From assembly GCF_030551755.1 (NCBI RefSeq), contig NZ_JAUPEC010000033.1:1-36984 (forward strand): 36,984 nt of DNA, written 5' to 3'. This document shows, piece by piece, positions 10,284 to 19,644 of this stretch. Origin of the DNA: Pseudocolwellia sp. AS88. Its GTDB lineage: Bacteria; Pseudomonadota; Gammaproteobacteria; Enterobacterales; Alteromonadaceae. Position 1 is the stretch's first letter. Every line of letters begins with the position of its first letter. Under the pieces are notes generated by a model. That model ran no database searches and was not told where the DNA came from. It was given only the letters and a program-made list of their open reading frames with translations. A program made the translations under genes and the position numbers.

Positions 10284-11045
10284 ATGGAAAAAATATCAAT
10301 AAAAGTATTACTGACTGCACTTACATTAAGCTTAGTCGGTTGTTCATCATCTGATGATGTGAACATTGAAAATGTACCGAATAAGTCTGCTCAAACATTA
10401 TTCTCAGATGCACGTAAAGCACTTGACGATGGATTATTTCAGAAAGCTATCCAACTATTATCAGCAATAGATGCTCGATTCCCATTTGGTCCTATATCTC
10501 ATCAAGTACAAATAGATTTGATTTATGCTTATTACAAAACAGGAAATGCAGAGCAAGGTATTGCATTAGCTGATAGATTTGTGAAATTGAATCCTGCCCA
10601 TCCGAATGTTGATTATGTTTACTACATGAAAGCATTAATTAATTTATCAACTGAAGATAACTTGTTTCAGGATTTGGTTGGTATTGATCGTTCTGACAGA
10701 GATCCAACAGCGTCTAGAAATGCTTTTCTTGGTTTCAAAAAAATCCTAACAGATTACCCAGAAAGCAAATATGCTGCTGACTCAAGAAAGCGCATGATTG
10801 ATATAAAAGAGCGATTAGCTAGATATGAAATATCCGTCGCACGTTTTTATCTAAAAAGAGATGCTTGGGCTTCTGCAGCAAATAGAGGCAGATATGTAAT
10901 TGAATATTATGCACCGAGTGAGCATGTTGAAGAAGCTTTAGAGATTATGATTGAATGTTACGACAAGTTAGAACTTCATGATCTTAAGAATAATGCGAAA
11001 CAAGTATTAGCAGCTAACTTTCCTGGAAACCCGCTTTTAAGATAG
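10284..11045 (+). CDS. bamD: Outer membrane assembly lipoprotein BamD
   Basis: A 253-residue lipoprotein of the BAM complex, which inserts beta-barrel proteins in the outer membrane and carries an essential scaffold role with BamA. The signal peptide ends in the lipobox LVGC with C20 as the lipidated residue. The mature part is a TPR array (BamD/ComL family) including FSDARKALDDGLFQKAI, RFPFGP and YYMKALI. E. coli BamD has 245 residues. I use the ATG at 10284, which gives a normal 19-residue lipoprotein signal; a GTG at 10269 would add five hydrophobic residues, and neither has a good ribosome site. Divergence from rluD is the conserved gammaproteobacterial arrangement. Confidence 0.97.
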   Translation: MEKISIKVLLTALTLSLVGCSSSDDVNIENVPNKSAQTLFSDARKALDDGLFQKAIQLLSAIDARFPFGPISHQVQIDLIYAYYKTGNAEQGIALADRFVKLNPAHPNVDYVYYMKALINLSTEDNLFQDLVGIDRSDRDPTASRNAFLGFKKILTDYPESKYAADSRKRMIDIKERLARYEISVARFYLKRDAWASAANRGRYVIEYYAPSEHVEEALEIMIECYDKLELHDLKNNAKQVLAANFPGNPLLR

Positions 11046-11054
11046 TATTAATTT

Positions 11055-11088
11055 TTCAAAGCACTAAGGTAATAGTTAGTGCTTTGAA
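11055..11088. terminator. Hairpin between bamD and glnB
   Basis: TTCAAAGCACTAA (11055-11067) pairs perfectly with TTAGTGCTTTGAA (11076-11088), a 13-bp stem with an 8-base loop between convergent genes. Neither side has a long T-run, so it may act as an RNA-stabilising hairpin as much as a terminator. A second inverted repeat, CTTCAGC/GCTGAAG, lies at the glnB stop codon just beyond. Confidence 0.6.
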
Positions 11089-11105
11089 TCTATCTTCAGC
11101 TGTTT

Positions 11106-11486
<381 letters not shown>

Positions 11487-11621
11487 TCACAACATCAATC
11501 AAAAATATCACTAAATAGCATACTATTAATGTGATAAATTTTGATACACTTACCTCATTATCTACCGAAGAATCTGATCCTTCAAATAAAATTATTATTT
11601 AATTACCGTTAAGGAAAATAC

Positions 11622-12455
11622 ATGAATCCCCAGTTGATTATTGACGAAATGAAAGTATTGCCTGTTATAGATGCTCAATATGAAATTAACCGCCGAGTAC
11701 AATTCATTAAACAGCAATTAAAAGCCTCAGGGTTAACAAAACTCGTTCTAGGCATCAGTGGTGGTGTTGACTCGACAACCTGTGGGAAATTGGCTCAACT
11801 GGCTGTAGAACAATTAAATAGTGAAAACAATACTAGTGAGTTTCAATTTATAGCCGTTAGATTACCTTTTGATGTGCAAGCAGATGAAGAAGATGCTCAA
11901 CTGGCTCTGAACTTTATTAAACCTTCACATGATATCTGCACCAACATATTAAATGGTGCCAATGGGATACATGAAGAAACACTAAAAGCATTATCTGCTA
12001 GTAATTTGTTAACAGCTTCAGATGCCCAAATGGACTTCTCAAAAGGTAATGTGAAAGCTCGTACTCGAATGGTTATGCAATACAATGTCGCTGGAATTTT
12101 AGGTGGATTAGTACTAGGCACTGATCATTCAGCTGAAAATATTACAGGCTTCTTTACTAAGTGGGGAGATGGTGCATGCGACTTAGCACCACTATTTGGT
12201 TTATCAAAGCGTCAGGTACGTCAACTAGCTAAAGAGTTAGGTGCTCCTGATCAGCTTATTATTAAAGCTCCTACAGCTGATCTAGAAGAATTATCACCAG
12301 GTAAAAAAGATGAAGATGCATTAGGAATCTCTTACGACCAACTAGATGACTTTTTAGAAGGTAAACTTAAAGATAAAGCTATTGAAGAAAAGATCATTAA
12401 CATCTATTTAAAAACACAACATAAACGAGCAGAAATACCAACAATTTACACCTAG
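11622..12455 (+). CDS. nadE: Ammonia-dependent NAD+ synthetase
   Basis: A 277-residue cytoplasmic enzyme that converts deamido-NAD+ to NAD+ with ATP and ammonia, the last step of NAD biosynthesis. The N-type ATP-pyrophosphatase P-loop SGGVDS is at residues 46-51. Other family stretches include the region around [19 protein letters not shown] and the KAPTADLE segment. There is no glutaminase domain, and the length matches E. coli NadE (275), so ammonia is the direct nitrogen donor. AAGGA lies 9 bases before the ATG. It is divergent from glnB, an attractive pairing of nitrogen sensing with an ammonia-using enzyme, although shared control is not shown. Confidence 0.97.
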   Translation: MNPQLIIDEMKVLPVIDAQYEINRRVQFIKQQLKASGLTKLVLGISGGVDSTTCGKLAQLAVEQLNSENNTSEFQFIAVRLPFDVQADEEDAQLALNFIKPSHDICTNILNGANGIHEETLKALSASNLLTASDAQMDFSKGNVKARTRMVMQYNVAGILGGLVLGTDHSAENITGFFTKWGDGACDLAPLFGLSKRQVRQLAKELGAPDQLIIKAPTADLEELSPGKKDEDALGISYDQLDDFLEGKLKDKAIEEKIINIYLKTQHKRAEIPTIYT

Positions 12456-12550
12456 TTTACATTTTAGAGTAAAAATTATACTATCAATATCGCAGCCAAA
12501 TCGTTTATTAAATAACCAAAACAATAATCAAGCGACTAAGGATAGTTGAT

Positions 12551-13114
12551 ATGTATAAACATAACGGGTTCACATTAATTGAATTATTAACTTCTGTTAG
12601 CATCTTAATGCTTTTAATTACAATAGGTATGCCTGCTTTAGCAGATTTCACGGTTAAACTTCGTGTTGACCGTGAGATATCAGAATTACATAAAATGATA
12701 GCATTCACCAAAAACACAGCCATTAACTCTAATACGAATATTACAATTTGCCCTTTGAATAATGCCAATATTTGCACAACTGACTGGCATCTAACCATTA
12801 GTATTTTTACTGATCATAATAAAAATAAAGAATTTGAACCATCTCTAGATGAAGCAATATTAAGAGTTAAAGCCCCAATTAATGAAGGTGATAAACTCCA
12901 ATACGGCTCTAATCGTACGGCTTTAGTTTTTGGTCCTACAGGACATCTAGTTATTTGGGGAGGTAATGCAACTTTTAAATATTGCCCTAAAGATCATGAA
13001 GATAAAAACAGAGGCATAATTGTTTCAAGGGCTGGTAGGGCTTATCAAACAACAGACCTAAGAAATGATGGATTAGACAGAAATAGAAGTGGTACTTTAA
13101 TTATCTGTGATTAG
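12551..13114 (+). CDS. FimT/GspH-type minor pilin, copy 1
   Basis: A 187-residue type IV pilin-like protein. The prepilin site is G6^F7TLIE with Glu at +5 (E11), followed by a hydrophobic helix of about 20 residues; prepilin peptidase PilD would cleave and methylate it. The globular part matches the GspH/FimT pattern, with LRVDREISELHKMIAFTKNTAINS continuing the helix and four cysteines (in ITICP, NICTTDW, KYCPKD and the terminal IICD). FimT-type pilins help start pilus assembly, and some bind DNA during natural transformation. The end reads GRAYQTTD where DNA-binding FimT proteins have GRxR. It is the first of two tandem paralogues, 95 bases after nadE, facing the pilV-pilE operon. Confidence 0.88.
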   Translation: MYKHNGFTLIELLTSVSILMLLITIGMPALADFTVKLRVDREISELHKMIAFTKNTAINSNTNITICPLNNANICTTDWHLTISIFTDHNKNKEFEPSLDEAILRVKAPINEGDKLQYGSNRTALVFGPTGHLVIWGGNATFKYCPKDHEDKNRGIIVSRAGRAYQTTDLRNDGLDRNRSGTLIICD

Positions 13115-13193
13115 ACTATACTCATATCTAGATAGCTTACCGCAATAATGTTATAAATAACGTATTGCTGTAATGAAGGAAGATCTTGTTTCT

Positions 13194-13769
13194 ATGTGTA
13201 TAAAAACCTTAAAGAAAAAACAACGTGCTTTTACCATGGTTGAGCTTTTAGTAGGTATAGCTATTGTTGCAATTTTGGCTGCGGTCGCTTTACCCAGCTT
13301 AAAAACATTTACCGTTAGTATGAGAGTCGATAACGAAATTTCTGAATTACATCGTTTACTTCTTATAGCACGAAATACCTCAGTGAACAGCGGTCAAGAT
13401 GTGGTTGTATGCCCTATCGTAAATGGTTCTTGTACAGATGATTGGACCCAAGAAGTTAGTGTGTTTATCGATTTCAATCAGAACAATGACTTTGATATTG
13501 CAGATGACGAAATTGTTCGCGTAAAGTCAGCTATAAGTAGTAGTAATGATCAGTTTCAATATTCTAATGGAGCATTTCTTACTTATAATTCTTTAGGCAA
13601 CTTGCCGATAAATAACAATGAATCTACTTTCAGTTACTGCCCTTACGGCTATGCTGATGCATCAAGAGGTATTATTGTTGCTGTTTCTGGTAGAGCTTAT
13701 ATTAGTAATGATAGTGATAGTGATGGGGTTGATGAAGATAGAAATAATGTAAATATAACCTGCTCATGA
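13194..13769 (+). CDS. FimT/GspH-type minor pilin, copy 2
   Basis: A 191-residue paralogue of the gene just upstream; the two align through RVDxEISELH, the central Cys-Pro and DW motifs, YCP, RGIIV and GRAY. The prepilin site is A12^F13TMVE with Glu at +5, so the residue before cleavage is Ala instead of Gly, which prepilin peptidases tolerate. The C-terminus has an Asp-rich loop (NDSDSDGVDED) that looks like a calcium site. I start at ATG 13194, with AAGGAAG upstream and a short basic leader; ATG 13173 would add an acidic extension and lacks a ribosome site. It ends 32 bases from the convergent tapY2-like gene, across an imperfect inverted repeat at 13760-13781. Confidence 0.85.
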   Translation: MCIKTLKKKQRAFTMVELLVGIAIVAILAAVALPSLKTFTVSMRVDNEISELHRLLLIARNTSVNSGQDVVVCPIVNGSCTDDWTQEVSVFIDFNQNNDFDIADDEIVRVKSAISSSNDQFQYSNGAFLTYNSLGNLPINNNESTFSYCPYGYADASRGIIVAVSGRAYISNDSDSDGVDEDRNNVNITCS

Positions 13770-13801
13770 TCCTGAACAGGCTAACTAATAGATAAAATAT
13801 G

Positions 13802-14146
13802 TTACCTCTCAAGTTCCAGCTCTGCTTCTAAGGTATTTGCTATAGTATCTTTAAACTTATCTTTAATTTCAACACATTCATTTACTTTATATACAGGTTC
13901 CACTTCATTATTACCTTGGGAGTCTTTATATTTCTGTAGTAGCCAATTAGCAAAAAGGTCTTTATCACTTTCAGGCAAGTGATAGTGATAAAGAATAGTA
14001 GTTTTACCTCCGATTAGCTCAACATGACATTTCAAATTTACCTTCTTTACATCTTCAAATCGTTCAGATTTCTTAGCTAAAATCAAAGAGGAATGAAAAA
14101 TGCTATATATGCTTAGTAACAACACTAAATTAGAAACTAATTTCAT
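13802..14146 (-). CDS. Small exported protein, TapY2-like
   Basis: A 114-residue protein with a signal peptide (MKLVSNLVLLLSIYSIF..., cleavage near residue 24) and two cysteines in the mature part (NLKCHV and NECVEI) that could form a disulfide. Position directly after pilE in the pilY1 operon, size, and the conserved C...YxV...ECV arrangement fit the TapY2 family known from type IV pilus loci of Shewanella-like bacteria; I assign it from memory of that family and with moderate certainty. Its function is not established. The longer frame begins inside pilE; I use the ATG at 14146, which follows the pilE stop by one base and has GGGAG 9 bases upstream. Confidence 0.7.
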   Translation of the reverse strand: MKLVSNLVLLLSIYSIFHSSLILAKKSERFEDVKKVNLKCHVELIGGKTTILYHYHLPESDKDLFANWLLQKYKDSQGNNEVEPVYKVNECVEIKDKFKDTIANTLEAELELER

Positions 14147-14147
14147 A

Positions 14148-14561
14148 TTATTTCTCCCAGCAGTCAGCTGATTCAGCTGTTTTTTGACCCGTATGGTCAA
14201 TAGACAATGTAGTACAATCGGGATCTCTAGTAGCTTGAGTTCCTCTAGCCGTAGCAGTTAAAGTAAAGCTCCCATCATTTTGAGCTGAAGTATCAATACT
14301 ATAATTACCTGTTTCTGTTATATAAGGGTCCGCGGCCATTCCAAGTAAAGTCATATCAGCAGTATATTTTCGATGGTCAACGTAATATTGTTCCATTTTG
14401 TTTGCCACTCGAGCAAGTTCTCTTTTAGCTTCAGTACGATTCGACTGTGTTACATAAGTTGTATAAGACGGATAAGCAACAGCGCCCAAGATCCCTACAA
14501 TGGCAATAGTAATTAACAACTCAATAAGTGTCATACCTACTTGTTTTTTAACTTGCATCAT
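14148..14561 (-). CDS. pilE: Type IV pilin PilE
   Basis: A 137-residue type IVa pilin. The leader is cut at G9^M10TLIE, with E14 as the +5 glutamate and N-terminal Met to be methylated. The hydrophobic helix (LLITIAIVGILGAVAYPSY) is canonical. The C-terminal part has two cysteines (PDCTTL and ADCWEK) that would close the disulfide-bonded D-region loop. In the pilVWXY1E operons of Pseudomonas and relatives PilE is a minor pilin at the pilus tip, so this is probably minor and not the main filament subunit, though sequence alone cannot decide. Its ATG overlaps the pilY1 stop (TAATG), and GGAG from pilY1 serves as ribosome site. Confidence 0.93.
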   Translation of the reverse strand: MMQVKKQVGMTLIELLITIAIVGILGAVAYPSYTTYVTQSNRTEAKRELARVANKMEQYYVDHRKYTADMTLLGMAADPYITETGNYSIDTSAQNDGSFTLTATARGTQATRDPDCTTLSIDHTGQKTAESADCWEK

Positions 14562-17500
14562 TATTGCTCCGTAACATATTGATAAGTACTAAATGTAGTA
14601 AGTGAAACATCCGTAGTGATAGGAACCCCACCTGTTAAAATTAAGAGAGTAGACCTATCAGTTCCTGGAGGCTCATTTTCATCGGGTGTTGTTGTTACCG
14701 TACCACTTGGCGGAATAACAATAGTTGGCGTGTCAGGCATTGTGGATGTAATTAATGTTTTACGTGATTCATATGAAGTAGTTCCGTCATACAAATCAAT
14801 CGCATATATAAAACCTTGTCCAGTAGTTAAAGAACAGGAAGATGAATCGCCTACAGTACCTGGTACAAAAGATGGAAATAAAGCCTGTCCTTTAACTAAT
14901 AATGCACCACCGGTGCTTCGTTCTCCCGTTGAATAACTGTAATACCAGCCAGACTTTCTACTAACAATTAAGTCTAGGTTTTGTTTATCAGTACCTGTTA
15001 ATGAATCATACGGATTATCAGTAAAGTCGTGTAAATAAGAGTCGTTAAATAATATCGGTGAAGGCGGCTCAAGAGACGGTGCAACTGCACCAGCAACAAA
15101 TGATTGTGTAACTACATTTTCATCTTGTAGCATAAAGAACTTATCCTCAGTATCGGTTGCGGTAGGCGTACTTCTATCACCACTGCCAATTAAAACAGCA
15201 TCGTAAGGTGTTTCTTGACTTATTACTGTAGTATCACCATCTATAGTAATTTCAACAGTATCAGTGAAGAATGTTTTTTCTACTATTGCTTCACTAAAGA
15301 AACGTCTGTCATCAGCATTCGTTGTGCCGCCTAATTCTGCAAATTTAAATGCTGTCCAAGGCGTATCACTATCGAAAGGATCTGAACCCGGCATATCTAT
15401 TCTGAAAACATTACCGCCAGTGTCTCCTGTATATAATCTATCAATAAGTCCATCGCTATCACTATCAAATACCGCTATTTTAGACGGGATACTGTCAGTA
15501 AAACCTGTAAATTGAGTGTTTTTATCACTTGTAGCCCCAGGGGTTATACTCCATAGTAACTCACCGCTTTCAGCATCCACCATATATATGCCTCGACCAA
15601 CTTCGTCGTTAGTTCCCGGTCCTGAAGCATCTTTAGCAATTGAATATCCAGCACCAAAAATAAGGACAGGTTTAGGTGAACCGCCTTCAATATTTAATTT
15701 TGAATACCCTACAACTGGTTGCGACCATGTTTGTCCTAATTCTTCAAAACCTGCTGTATCTGCTGTTATTTCCCACATATACTCTGGTGTATCAGGAGCT
15801 GTTACATCTAAAGCATAATATGAGTTGCCACCGCGTCTTAAACCAAAAAATATCCATGCTTTTTCATCTGTACCACTGATTGTACCATCACCGTTTTTAT
15901 CTATAGTAAAAGCAGTAATTGAACCATCAACACCATAAACTTTATCAGAAGCAGGTAAATTATCTCGCAATGATTTTATATCAGAAAAAAATCTTTTAGG
16001 CATAAATGCCCAAGACTCATCAACAGTTTCTCCACTGTCTTTGAACATGTGTAAGACACCGGAGTTTGTACCAACTACGATTCTAATATTTGGATTATCT
16101 TCATCACTACCACCATAGTTTATTGCTACTGGCTTTGAATGCAGTGGGTCTCCGAATAAATCTGGTCGGTAATCACCTGTATCATTGTCATCATCGGCAT
16201 CGTCAACATCAAAACCTAAAGCCCAATTAATATAATCCTGTGCCTCAAGTATGTTTAAAACGCCAAACGCTAAATAGGTTTGTAAAATCCCTCCGTAATA
16301 GGTTTGCATGCTTGAATAGTTTAATTCACTAAGTTCATTACCGGGGCCAATGTCACTGTAAATATTACGGGCATCTTCTTTATTATTAAACATCCCCACA
16401 ACACCACCGGCTTCAACATTATTTCCGTCAGCCTCATCTGAGCTCCTCCAAAATGTTTTGGCAGCAGCTAACATATTACCATCAGCATCTATGGCAACTT
16501 CATCATCTCGACCAACTTGCTCATCATCGACTAACTTAAGTTTTTTTAGATTTCCTTTCCATTTAGCACCACTTTCAGGAATAAACATTCCATAATACGC
16601 TGAGTCCTGTGATTCCGTTCTATCAAAACTATTTGTTGCAACTGAAGGTGCGGTGAAACTAGTGGTAACTTCTAAAATCGAGCTTAGTGCTTTTTGAAGA
16701 GAAGCACCTAATTGAGTCGGATCTGTGGCGTCATAATATTGCCCACCACCATTAGTTGCTGCTGCGGTTAATACATCTTCTGCATCCCCTGCACCTTCAC
16801 TAAAACCAACTGTATATAAAGTTGCAATTTGGGTACCATCTAAGCTAGCATTAATGTCATTACTATGCATATATTGCGCTAATGCAGGTAAATAATTACC
16901 ATCTACTGGTTGAGCAGTAGAGCCGACGCTAGTGTGAAGGGATCTAATTAAACTATCAGCCTTCGCATCATTTTGTGGAATGCCATCAGTAATTAAAATA
17001 ACAAAGATCTCATTAGTACAGTTTTCATAAGGTGTTATATATCTACCGTTGCTTTCGATACTTGTATCTCGTCCAGGTCTATTACGATTATGATATTGTG
17101 TGTAGTTATTGAGGTATGAGCTATAATCCGTATCTGCAAAATACACCGAGGATCCAGAAAAATATCGATATGCTTCATAATATGATTCACATAAAGGCGT
17201 TGAACCAGCCGCATGTAATTCATCGTCAATAATATCCTGTAACTCACCTTTAGCATTAGCCGTCATTTCTTGTATACCAAACGCTATACGCCCACCATGA
17301 CCTCTATTTGAATTTGTATCAGAATAAGCATTAATATTATATACCTCTAAACCGAACTGTACTGACGGAATAGATTCAACTAAATCACTTAAGGTTCTTT
17401 GAGCGATAGATAATCTTGTTGCTATGGTAGTACCAATATTAGTGTTATTACTGTATTGTGTTCCTTGATCCCACCGTAAATAATTATCAGTATATATAGT

Positions 17501-18157
17501 AACTACATCGCCTCCCCATGAAGAGTCTACTGTATTAATATCGTTATCATAATAATCAGGTAACAATCTGTTACCTTCGCCATCAATAGGATAACCTCTA
17601 ACCGTAGACGTTGTTAATAAGCCTCTAACTTGGTTTTCATCATGCTCTACCGCAAAACCATTTTCTATGTTAGATAAATCGAGGCTAATATCGTCTTCAC
17701 AATCAATTATAGTAATACTAGTTCCATCAGATTCAGGTATTTCTTGCCAGCTTCCAGTATTACCTTCAAATGTATACTCTCGAATACGCCCTGTATAAAA
17801 ACCTACTTCATTTAATCGAGAAACCGCTGAAGAACAGTTATTAATGCTTGCTAAGAAACGACGATTCTCACTAGTTGAATCAACCACAGGTGACGACGAT
17901 TCGCTTCCTACACTATAATATAAATAATCATCTCCTCTTCCCGAAAAAGTACCTAAAGTTTTATATGTACTATCAGGATTATAAGGTGTTTTAATTGTTT
18001 GTGTCGAAGCCATACTGCCTGATGTATCAACAATTAATAATACTTGAGGTTTTGTATCTTCTCGTTGACTAGTATCACCAATATATAACTCTATATCTTC
18101 ACTAAAAGAAAAAAGTGGAAGAAGAATACATGTAAAAAATAATAATGATTTTTTCAT
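14561..18157 (-). CDS. pilY1: Type IV pilus tip adhesin PilY1
   Basis: A 1198-residue exported protein that sits at the pilus tip, controls extension and retraction and mediates adhesion and surface sensing. After a signal peptide (about residues 1-19) a von Willebrand A domain begins, with the MIDAS motif DTSGS at 44-48. The C-terminal half is the PilC/PilY1 beta-propeller, introduced by GDPLHSKPVAINYGG. Two calcium-type loops are visible: DKNGDGTISGTDE at 753-765, a textbook EF-hand loop, and DSDSDGLID at 898-906, the site matching the calcium loop that regulates PilY1 in Pseudomonas. I start at ATG 18157, which follows the pilX stop by one base with AGGAAA upstream; the longer frame overlaps pilX. 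The gene is translationally linked to pilX and pilE. Confidence 0.95.
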   Translation of the reverse strand: MKKSLLFFTCILLPLFSFSEDIELYIGDTSQREDTKPQVLLIVDTSGSMASTQTIKTPYNPDSTYKTLGTFSGRGDDYLYYSVGSESSSPVVDSTSENRRFLASINNCSSAVSRLNEVGFYTGRIREYTFEGNTGSWQEIPESDGTSITIIDCEDDISLDLSNIENGFAVEHDENQVRGLLTTSTVRGYPIDGEGNRLLPDYYDNDINTVDSSWGGDVVTIYTDNYLRWDQGTQYSNNTNIGTTIATRLSIAQRTLSDLVESIPSVQFGLEVYNINAYSDTNSNRGHGGRIAFGIQEMTANAKGELQDIIDDELHAAGSTPLCESYYEAYRYFSGSSVYFADTDYSSYLNNYTQYHNRNRPGRDTSIESNGRYITPYENCTNEIFVILITDGIPQNDAKADSLIRSLHTSVGSTAQPVDGNYLPALAQYMHSNDINASLDGTQIATLYTVGFSEGAGDAEDVLTAAATNGGGQYYDATDPTQLGASLQKALSSILEVTTSFTAPSVATNSFDRTESQDSAYYGMFIPESGAKWKGNLKKLKLVDDEQVGRDDEVAIDADGNMLAAAKTFWRSSDEADGNNVEAGGVVGMFNNKEDARNIYSDIGPGNELSELNYSSMQTYYGGILQTYLAFGVLNILEAQDYINWALGFDVDDADDDNDTGDYRPDLFGDPLHSKPVAINYGGSDEDNPNIRIVVGTNSGVLHMFKDSGETVDESWAFMPKRFFSDIKSLRDNLPASDKVYGVDGSITAFTIDKNGDGTISGTDEKAWIFFGLRRGGNSYYALDVTAPDTPEYMWEITADTAGFEELGQTWSQPVVGYSKLNIEGGSPKPVLIFGAGYSIAKDASGPGTNDEVGRGIYMVDAESGELLWSITPGATSDKNTQFTGFTDSIPSKIAVFDSDSDGLIDRLYTGDTGGNVFRIDMPGSDPFDSDTPWTAFKFAELGGTTNADDRRFFSEAIVEKTFFTDTVEITIDGDTTVISQETPYDAVLIGSGDRSTPTATDTEDKFFMLQDENVVTQSFVAGAVAPSLEPPSPILFNDSYLHDFTDNPYDSLTGTDKQNLDLIVSRKSGWYYSYSTGERSTGGALLVKGQALFPSFVPGTVGDSSSCSLTTGQGFIYAIDLYDGTTSYESRKTLITSTMPDTPTIVIPPSGTVTTTPDENEPPGTDRSTLLILTGGVPITTDVSLTTFSTYQYVTEQ

Positions 18158-18158
18158 A

Positions 18159-18647
18159 TTAATTTCCTGCTGGTAATTCTTGAGCAATACCAGAATTGAC
18201 TTGAACGGCATGGTTATTATCTCGACCATATGTTTGAGTTATCTGAACTCGTGTAATTGTACATTTCATACCTGATGTAGGTTGTGTATTGCGAGGACAA
18301 CTTACATCAAAACCATATTCATTGGCATTCACGCCTGTGGAATTCATTATTTGGTCATCAGTAACAGGAAATGTAATAGTTCCGACAATTTTTTCTGAAA
18401 AAGCATTAGCCCCATCTACTTTACGATATTCGTTAAATATAATACGTCCCATTTCGCTAATAGCTTCTTGCGTAACAATCGCCTTTTCTTGACTGGCTCC
18501 TGCCATCTTTATATCTGTTGTTGTGTTTTGCATTAGCGCAGCTGCAACAGCAGTTAAAGCAATAAGAAAAACCAAAGCGACAATTAAAACGACACCTTGT
18601 TGCCTATGATTTTGATATTTAGTATTGATTAAATATATTGATTTCAT
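18159..18647 (-). CDS. pilX: Minor pilin PilX
   Basis: A 162-residue minor pilin with the PilX N-terminal pattern: a basic leader ending QQG18, then VVLIVALVFLIALTAVAAALMQN, and then TTTDIKMAGASQEKAIV, a well-conserved PilX stretch. It has Val at the +5 position where other pilins have Glu; lack of Glu5 is seen in GspK-like subunits placed at the very tip of the filament. It is part of the priming complex with PilV, PilW and PilY1. The gene lies between pilW (14 bases upstream) and pilY1 (one base between stop and start). Confidence 0.9.
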   Translation of the reverse strand: MKSIYLINTKYQNHRQQGVVLIVALVFLIALTAVAAALMQNTTTDIKMAGASQEKAIVTQEAISEMGRIIFNEYRKVDGANAFSEKIVGTITFPVTDDQIMNSTGVNANEYGFDVSCPRNTQPTSGMKCTITRVQITQTYGRDNNHAVQVNSGIAQELPAGN

Positions 18648-18661
18648 ATTAACTCTATATT

Positions 18662-19636
18662 TTAAAAGGTTCTAATTGTTGCATTTGGCATTGAAACTGT
18701 TGTGCTAAATAATATACGTCTAAAGTTATCACCAGCAGCATCAAAACTAACATCACCCATTTGATAAACATTGTCATTTTCGTAACTTCTATCGGGTCTA
18801 ATCGACCTTACGAGTACGTAAAGCTTCACCCCTAGAATTTTAATATTATTTGCATTATCCCAATAATTGTCGAGCATATTTATTGGTGCAATATAAGCAT
18901 TAATAACTCCATCACCGCTGGTATCAACACCAAACATGTAATGTATTCTTTCAATACCTTCAACTAACATATTAAATGATATTGCGTTACCACCATTCTG
19001 CAATCTTCCCTGCATTAACACAGGTACAACGTCGTTTCCTACTTGGTCTTCACGAATGTAATAAACATGATGTTGATATTCCCAAACTCTAGACTGATTT
19101 ACTGATGGTATTGCTTCCTCTCCACCAAATATTGCTGCATTCTCAAATCCTGAATTTATATAATAACGATTTGCTTCTATATCTGCTGGAGCAACAGGGT
19201 TTGCCACTACACGTTTTATTTGAATAACGTCTGAGCCAATAGTTGCATCATCGATACACCCATTTAAAATATTTATATTAGCAACAGTCTGCGCCCAAAT
19301 AGTACGAAAACTTCCTACTCCTGCCTGAGGGAAGCTGCCATTATTTAAACCTCCACCAATACAGTCTCCTGCTGGATTTGCTGGCGCAGGACTAATAAGT
19401 AAGGTACTACTTAAATTGCTACTTAAGTCCCCCCAAAGGTTCTGCCTTAACAAATCATCAGTAAGGAGTGAAACAGCAAAACGACCATTCTCTTGAAGCT
19501 CTCCCATACTTGAAGTTTCTTGCGTAGTGGTTTTCATACCAACAAATACACTTAAAACACCACCAATAAGTACTAGGCCTATCGCTAATGCGACGAATAT
19601 TTCAAGTAAAGTAAAACCTTGTTGCTTTTTAAGCAT
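18662..19636 (-). CDS. pilW: Minor pilin PilW
   Basis: A 324-residue type IV minor pilin. The leader is MLKKQQG7^FTLLE with Glu at +5, followed by the hydrophobic helix and the PilW continuation GELQENGRFAVSLLTDDLLRQNLWGD. The large globular domain of about 280 residues is usual for PilW, the counterpart of GspJ. It acts in the tip-priming subcomplex. AGAGG lies 5 bases before the ATG, inside the tail of pilV, so the two are closely coupled. Confidence 0.93.
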   Translation of the reverse strand: MLKKQQGFTLLEIFVALAIGLVLIGGVLSVFVGMKTTTQETSSMGELQENGRFAVSLLTDDLLRQNLWGDLSSNLSSTLLISPAPANPAGDCIGGGLNNGSFPQAGVGSFRTIWAQTVANINILNGCIDDATIGSDVIQIKRVVANPVAPADIEANRYYINSGFENAAIFGGEEAIPSVNQSRVWEYQHHVYYIREDQVGNDVVPVLMQGRLQNGGNAISFNMLVEGIERIHYMFGVDTSGDGVINAYIAPINMLDNYWDNANNIKILGVKLYVLVRSIRPDRSYENDNVYQMGDVSFDAAGDNFRRILFSTTVSMPNATIRTF

Positions 19637-19644
19637 ATAAGCCT

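Noticed and set aside
14616-15818. Long + strand open frames inside pilY1 (14616-14936, 15264-15515, 15516-15818)
   Set aside because: They lie antisense to clear PilY1 propeller sequence, have no ribosome site or family resemblance, and reflect codon bias of the real gene.
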